Source: Thysanoteuthis rhombus
Taxonomy: Eukaryota; Mollusca; Cephalopoda; Oegopsida; Thysanoteuthidae
DNA length: 64,000 bases
Assembly (NCBI GenBank): GCA_963457665.1
Contig: OY735209.1
Location: 4,903,081 to 4,967,080 of the forward strand
Reading direction: 5' to 3'
Shown piece after piece: positions 58,500 to 64,000 of this stretch (its first letter is position 1; each line of letters begins with the position of its first letter). The notes under the pieces are model-generated. The model ran no database searches, was not told the DNA's origin, and saw only the letters and a list, made by a program, of their open reading frames with translations. The position numbers were made by a program, and so were the translations under genes.

Positions 58500-59279
58500 C
58501 TCATATACTATTAACCCTTTCCCATTGGAAATGTACTGGTATTCCGATAGATAACTAATTGGAGATGTTGACATTCTGTGTACAACCAACATACTCCCAA
58601 TTACGGTCCAACATATATCAGACCAGCTGCCCTCAAGAAGTAAGGAGTGAATAATATAATCCAGAAATCCATGGAGAGACCTTGAAATCAGGTATGGCTG
58701 ATCATGTGTGAAGGGAAAAGAAGGGAGGTCAACAACTCCTTTAGAATGAAGTTAGAATAATAGAAAAAGAACAAAATTGAGAAAAAAAAAATGACTGAAA
58801 CAATAAATACACATGCTATACACAGACAACTTCTTCAGTAGACCTAGCATAGAATTCAACACCTTATGGGAGCCTTTGATCAGGAAAAAACAGACATTAG
58901 ATTACAGGCTCCAAATTTCCACCACCTTATTGGACAATGGTCAAGTGTATGCAGTTTACCTAATGGTTGTCAATTTGATCCCTGGATTAAGGAGTGGAAT
59001 TCACAGATACTGATTAAGTGGATAAAGCACAAAGATGAATCACTGTATATTTGGCAGATAAGACACTTGAAGAATCCAAAAAAACACTCCCCCCAAATTG
59101 GAGCCTTCTAGGCCAGAACAGAGACTAAATAGTGAGCTAAAACCATGACATTCAGACAGAAATTGTGGTCTTGAATTATCTATAGGTCATCTTATCCAAT
59201 GAAAAATAGGGTGACTAAAAAGAATCAACACATACAAAATATCCTCTATCATGTTCCAGGAAAATGAGAATATGCACAA
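58500..59279. other. Non-coding insertion between decayed fingers
   Basis: No zinc-finger words and no recognised element; it separates two parts of what was probably one finger array. Confidence 0.35.
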
Positions 59280-59779
59280 TTTTTTAAAAATAGAAACTTC
59301 TTTAAAATGCTGATCCAAGCATTTGAAAATGTTTTTTCTCCTCAGCGGGTTGCATGTGACTTTTCAAAAGTGAATTCACAGAAAATGCCAATCAACACAC
59401 TTTCCCCAAATACATGAGTTTCCTTAAATGCCAACCCATAGATGTTACATACAGTTTCTCTTGAGTCAGTGTTTGCAAGTCATTTTTTGTCTCACAAAGA
59501 CAGTTTCTCTGATTTTACTAATAAAATCAATTTCAATCCAAACATTTCACATTTTTCTAAATGTGAACTCAATGGAAATAATAATCTATATTAATAACAA
59601 AAGTATGGTTTCTTCCAAACAAGTGCTCGCTGGTTACTTTTTAACTGTGAACTCTTAAAATGCTGATCCACTCACTACACATGAATATGGTTTCTCCCCA
59701 GCGTATTAATACATTTTTAAAAAAAGCAAGTATGGATTTTTTTCAAAGCAGAACTGGATGAAAATGTGAACAGACATAT
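59280..59779 (-). pseudogene. Decayed zinc fingers downstream of the premature stop
   Basis: Directly after the TAG, the same frame reads [17 protein letters not shown], the remainder of finger 11. Beyond a further stop, at about 59700-59650, comes AGEKPYSCVVSGSAF, an eroded finger 12. More linker and helix fragments are visible to about 59280. The array was thus several fingers longer. Confidence 0.7.
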
Positions 59780-60658
59780 CTAACATGAATATGATTTCTG
59801 TGCTCTATGTGTTCGATAGTGTATTTTTAAATGTGATTTCCTTGGAAATGACAATCCACACACTTCACAAGGATATAGTTTCTTTACAGTGTGTGTTTCG
59901 ATGTGCCTTTTTAAATTAGAACTCCTTGAAAATGATGCATCACACATGTCACATGAATAAGGCTTCTCTCCAGTGTGTGTTTGAATATGACTTTTTAAAT
60001 GCGAACTCTGCGAAAAAGCTGATCCACACTCTTCACATAAATATGGTTTCTCAGCAGGATGCGTTTGTATGTGTTTTTTCAAAGCAGAACTGGATGAAAA
60101 GGCGATCTGACATTTTTCACATGAATATGGTTTCTCTCCAGTATGTGTCCGGTAGTGAATTTTTAAATCAGAACTCTGTGAAAATGACAATCCACACACT
60201 TCACAAGAATATGGTTTCTCTCCAGTGTGTGTTCGTACATGTTTTTTTAAAGCAGAACTGGATGAAAATGCGAACTGACATATTTCACATGAATATGGTT
60301 TCTCTCCAGTGTGTGTTCGGTAGTGAATCTTCAAATATGAATACCACTGGAATGCGGATCCACATACATCACAAGAATATGGCTTCTCTCCAGTGTGAGT
60401 TTGCATATGGCGTTTCAAATTTGCACTTTGTGTAAATGCTGATCCACATACTTCACATGAATATGGTTTCTCTCCAGTGTGAGTTTGCATGTGAGTTTTT
60501 AATTGTGAACTCCCAGAAAATGCAAATCCACATACTTCACATGAATAGGGCTTCTCCCCAGTGTGTGTTTGCATGTGTCTCTTTAAATTTGAAATCTGTA
60601 AAAATGCTGATCCACATATACCACATGAGTATTGTTTTTCTCCTGTGTGCGTTTGCAT
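59780..60658 (-). CDS. C2H2 zinc-finger protein, 10 fingers plus a truncated 11th
   Basis: The frame of 292 codons from ATG 60656-60658 ([12 protein letters not shown]) holds ten complete C2H2 fingers, a nuclear DNA-binding array with no effector domain. Fingers 4-5, 6-7 and 10-11 form a repeated two-finger module: (LKIHYRTH) followed by ([14 protein letters not shown]). The reading ends KSYSC at a TAG (59782-59780). The continuing sequence shows the rest of finger 11 in frame, so the stop is a nonsense change, probably from GAG or GAA. Linkers degrade toward the C-terminus (TGEKPY, then PAEKPY, TVKKLY, RAQKSY). The start Met lies right after a decayed finger with two stops. Probably the last exon, with an acceptor at 61202-61201. 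Whether the truncated protein is made is unknown. Confidence 0.75.
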   Translation of the reverse strand: MQTHTGEKQYSCGICGSAFLQISNLKRHMQTHTGEKPYSCEVCGFAFSGSSQLKTHMQTHTGEKPYSCEVCGSAFTQSANLKRHMQTHTGEKPYSCDVCGSAFQWYSYLKIHYRTHTGEKPYSCEICQFAFSSSSALKKHVRTHTGEKPYSCEVCGLSFSQSSDLKIHYRTHTGEKPYSCEKCQIAFSSSSALKKHIQTHPAEKPYLCEECGSAFSQSSHLKSHIQTHTGEKPYSCDMCDASFSRSSNLKRHIETHTVKKLYPCEVCGLSFPRKSHLKIHYRTHRAQKSYSC

Positions 60659-60900
60659 GTTTAGTTTTGGTTTTGAATCCTCTAAAAAGGCTTATCTACA
60701 CACCTAACAGGAATATGGTTTCTCACCAGTATGTCTTTGCATATGACTTTTTAAATGTGACTCAGATTCGATTCTGATCAGCACAACTTAAAACATATGG
60801 TTTTTCACTGTGTATTTGCATGAGTATCTTCAAGGTTCAAATGTTTTCAGCTAAAGTGTTGACACTCTGCACATGAATATTGTTTATTTTTAATTTCTTT
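60659..60900 (-). pseudogene. Decayed fingers upstream of the start codon
   Basis: Going upstream in the minus-strand direction one reads [18 protein letters not shown], stop, VCR, stop, [11 protein letters not shown] and then the present start Met. Before that, in shifted frames, come MQIHSEKPYVLS and YSCAECQHFS, stop. At least three fingers are lost here. As in the 13-finger gene, the residue before the start Met is Asn at the former first His (KLN-M). Confidence 0.75.
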
Positions 60901-61103
60901 CAGTAAATATTTTCCTAATGTGTAACCACTAGAAATAGAAAATAATCACAATTCACAAAAATTTGGTGTTTTTTTTTGCTGTGAGTATTGTCAACTTTTC
61001 AGACAAAACAAATTGACAAACTTAATAACATCTGACGAATTTTCTCATTCCACAGTGAATTGATGTTCCAAGTTTCAGTACACAACATTTAAATACGGCC
61101 ATT

Positions 61104-61186
61104 GGACAAATTCATTTCTTTTCGGGTGGTCATTGGACAAATTCATTTCTTTTCAGGTGGTCAATGGACGAATTCATTTCTTTTCA
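61104..61186. repeat. 31-bp tandem repeat, 2.7 copies
   Basis: Unit starting GGACAAATTCATTTCTTTTC, with copies at 61104, 61135 and 61166, a few substitutions between them. It lies just inside the putative exon that starts at 61200. Confidence 0.9.
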
Positions 61187-61195
61187 ACCACAGTT

Positions 61196-61202
61196 GATAT
61201 CT
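61196..61202 (-). promoter_or_regulatory. Splice acceptor of the 10-finger exon
   Basis: The minus strand reads CTCTTTTTCTTTCACAG, then ATATCAACTG; the AG is at plus 61202-61201. The pyrimidine tract and the ATATC exon start match the acceptor at 24064. Confidence 0.55.
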
Positions 61203-61204
61203 GT

Positions 61205-61764
61205 GAAAGAAAAAGAGTTATTAATGAAAGATGATGCGTTCATATATTACTTGCAATATGAGATTTATATCATCTCATAATTATCGATATGGTCAGACTA
61301 TTTTCCTTGCGCATGTGTTCATTTGTTGGCAAGGTTTCAGACGTTGTACCCTCCAACCTTGGCCAGGTGTTGTTGCTTCTAAGGTGTGGAATCACTAATC
61401 AGAGTGCATACCCAATCGGACTGGACATGTTGCATCCATTTTTTTTATCAAATCTGTGTTTTTGATGTATTTCCGAGTTGCTTCCTTTGCCAAAACATTG
61501 AGAACACACAGACACAGGAAATAGTCCAGCTATATCATACACAATAATCAATGCACCCCTTCTACCTCATCTCATATTTCAAGTGGTAGACAGACTCATA
61601 TAGTGAATGACAGAGATCAAATGATTTTACTGATTTCAACTCTCCAACTCATGAAATTTAAGTTGGGAAATTCATCAAGGGAAATAAGCTCCCGATTGAA
61701 ATTATACCCCTTTGACCATTGGGTGAATTTTTAGAATTCTTTTCTAGACAGAAGAGTTCTTTTA
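61205..61764. other. Non-coding stretch (putative intron)
   Basis: No feature is recognised. Confidence 0.35.
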
Positions 61765-62175
61765 TTAGAAACCATCAACCAAAACTGTCAAAATGGGTTT
61801 CTTCAGTTTTTCACCAGGTCTGGCTAGCTGGCTGCATATGTGTGTACTACATATGCAGGCTGCACCAATGGAGTTAGAGGGGACTGAAAATTCAAACATT
61901 CACTCCTTATTATCTTGTCTTTTTGAAAAATTACCCCCTAAAATAGATTGGCAGGGGATTCAATTTACAAAGTGTGTTTATGGTAAATTGGTCACTAGTT
62001 TGTGCACACTTGATTTTTTTATACTTAAACCTTTCAATGATCCAACAAAAAGCAAGAGTAGTAACATATTCATTATTTCAATTTTTTGATTGGTCACCCC
62101 CAATGCAGAATGCTGCCAAAAGATGTTGGTCACATGAAGGTTCCTATTGAGTGACTAACCAGACCTGATTTTATT
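61765..62175 (+). repeat. Interspersed repeat family C, copy 5
   Basis: AAACCATCAACCAAAACTGTC, CTGGCTAGCTGGCTGCATATG, TGCTGCCAAAAGATGTTGGTC, and the family end ATTGAGTGACTAACCAGACC. The most complete copy. Confidence 0.7.
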
Positions 62176-62179
62176 CTAT

Positions 62180-64000
62180 TCATTGAACAGTTCCACTGTC
62201 AATAAAAGCTGTTACAAGCAGTCCATGAATTTAAGAGTTAAAAGATGCGTCATTAGATTGTGGAGGATAAATTTTTCAACTTTCAACAGCTGGAGATAAT
62301 TTGGGAATCATCGATTAGCATGACTTAATTTTTCCATTGTTTTTTGGTACTAGTAACAATGGAACCATTTCAAGAGTTGATAACAAGTGGAAATGAAGAA
62401 TACAGCATTTCAAAGATTGGACAATAGTAGACACTGTATTGCAAAAATGTAATCAACATTTTATATAATCTTATGCCCAAATTTTTTCTTGTTTCATTCA
62501 AAAGAGAAGAAAATTGAATTTTTGTCTATAGAAAGAAAAACAGATTTTCACAGATAAAACATAGAATTCAGACGTTTTAAAGTCAGTGTTTACATTTATT
62601 GCCAAAATTTATCCCGTAAGTGGTCCGACAAATAATGCTTAAAGGTCCGCAGCTGTGTTCTCTTTAAACCTGACACTGTGAATCATGTGGCAGTGAAACA
62701 TTATCATCCATTGCAAAACTATCAAAAAAGATGATTATCATATAGAGATCTTAGAATATATTAGAATTCAAATAAATGTAATATAGTTAGAATAATGATA
62801 TGATATGATAACTCAAAAGTTTGCAACATTCAAATTGTATTTATCTCGTTATATTTAATCAAATATATGTATTCAACTTTTCAGGGCATTATCAACTTAT
62901 CATAATCCAGAAGACAAATGTGTCCTGATTTTATAAAATCAGTTAGAAATTTTTTTATATTATTTTGAAGTGTGCCACTTTTGGAGCAACAACCAAAGCA
63001 ATTGAGATCAGAAACAATCTAAGGTCCACAAATTCCCATTACGTACATAGAATAAATATGACTTCATAAAGTAGAAAAATTGTCGGGTTTTTTTTGTAGA
63101 TCATTGATTACAGTCCAAGGACTAAAAATTGGAGTCAAAAAATTAATTTTATAGATAAGTTCCTCGAGTTTTTAAGGTTTCAAAACCACTGATGTAAGGA
63201 AATCTATTTGGACATGGTGGGGACACTGAAGGGAGATGCCCATTGCTTTAGTAGATAACTGAGTTTGAAGGCAGCAGAGAAAGCCTGAAAGGTGACCTTG
63301 GTACAGGAGGATCTGTCACCATTATTACACAGGAAACCATCATTGAAGTCTATGACATGACCTTAGCTTATCGACAAATATTAGACTGCCACCAAGACGG
63401 GTATCTCCCAGGAAGACGTTCATACAGTTATCTACAAATAAAGCTCAAATCACCAACATTTAACACAAAAATTCAGTGACCAGAAAGTCATAACTTTTGT
63501 TTTCTGGGTAGGAAAAAAGAGTGATACTTCAATTTATTTAATATGCAGTAATAAAATGAATAATATTTCAATCTACTTAATATACAACAATGAACCAAAT
63601 CAAATCTTGGTTTATTTAATTTGTGATGATAAAATAATGTTTTCAATATTTTTATCATCAACATTCTCTTTATTAGAAAAAATCATTTTTTGGAAATTAT
63701 GATTCAAATATCTATTCTATCAGAAATATCATATTACTAGAAATCAAATAAATCAAAATACTTGTTCAACTTTAATTCTAGAATTTTATGATTTCTAACC
63801 AGAAACCGAAGTTATGACATTTTCTTTTTCTGCACATTCCTGATATTGATTATTCATTTAAAAATTTTTATCCAACAATAATACACTCTGTATATTCATC
63901 TATATATTTTTTGTCCATAATGCTAACAAATATAACTCTCGTATAAGCTATCCTTGGAATTGCACAGTTTCATGGATTTCATAAACAACCATTTTGGATA
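62180..64000. other. Non-coding stretch to the window end
   Basis: No gene or RNA is recognised. About 63180-63420 is less AT-rich and has a non-repetitive look, but no convincing frame on either strand. Confidence 0.35.

Overview
The window looks like a piece of a large, AT-rich, gene-poor animal genome, most probably a cephalopod such as an octopus (inference). The reasons are long C2H2 zinc-finger exons of the '[27 protein letters not shown]' style that is massively expanded in octopuses, eukaryotic splice and polyadenylation signals, abundant microsatellites, and many decayed DNA transposons and LINE fragments. Nothing bacterial is present.

Three open coding blocks carry the recognisable protein content. 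(1) A 13-finger C2H2 gene lies on the minus strand (22811-23938). (2) An intronless Tigger/Jerky-type (pogo superfamily) transposase-like gene of 548 codons lies on the plus strand (38968-40614); it is open along its whole length but has His in place of the first catalytic Asp. (3) A 10-finger C2H2 block lies on the minus strand (59780-60658) and is cut short by a nonsense codon in finger 11. Both minus-strand zinc-finger exons start behind a good splice acceptor followed by ATATC, and both use a start Met located in the remnant of a decayed upstream finger. Two more zinc-finger loci are clearly dead (9597-10430 and 40947-41190), so this is a zinc-finger cluster in which copies are born and lost.

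Most of the rest is transposon debris. From left to right: a Tc1-like element with long terminal inverted repeats (428-2043); a possible tiny two-exon secreted peptide gene (3679-4185); a retroelement nuclease C-terminus (5190-5345); a dead zinc-finger gene (9597-10430); a second Tc1 pseudogene (11853-12640) beside a TA microsatellite; a GIY-YIG-like retroelement fragment (about 13260-13560); another retroelement nuclease fragment (15055-15440); a LINE tail (20740-20940); the 13-finger gene; a P-element/THAP9-like transposase pseudogene (24600-26290); a pair of inverted repeats (27.8 and 32.9 kb) enclosing interspersed repeats and a hAT-type MITE; a near-perfect 100-bp foldback between two TA microsatellites (34.4 kb); a Tigger-type MITE just upstream of the Jerky-like gene; a third Tc1 element with about 200-bp TIRs (41260-42792); a dense mosaic of three interspersed repeat families (43-49 kb); a 24-copy, 88-bp satellite with a 176-bp dimeric higher-order structure (50015-52140) abutting a CR1/L2-type LINE 3' end; an internally deleted mariner (54799-55665); and the second zinc-finger block with its decayed flanks (58310-61202).

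The genes form no pathway. The theme is zinc-finger gene turnover set among mobile elements, with one transposase-like gene that may have been retained after losing catalysis. The most noteworthy items are the dimeric hairpin satellite, the D-to-H Jerky-like gene, and the shared acceptor and start architecture of the two zinc-finger exons.
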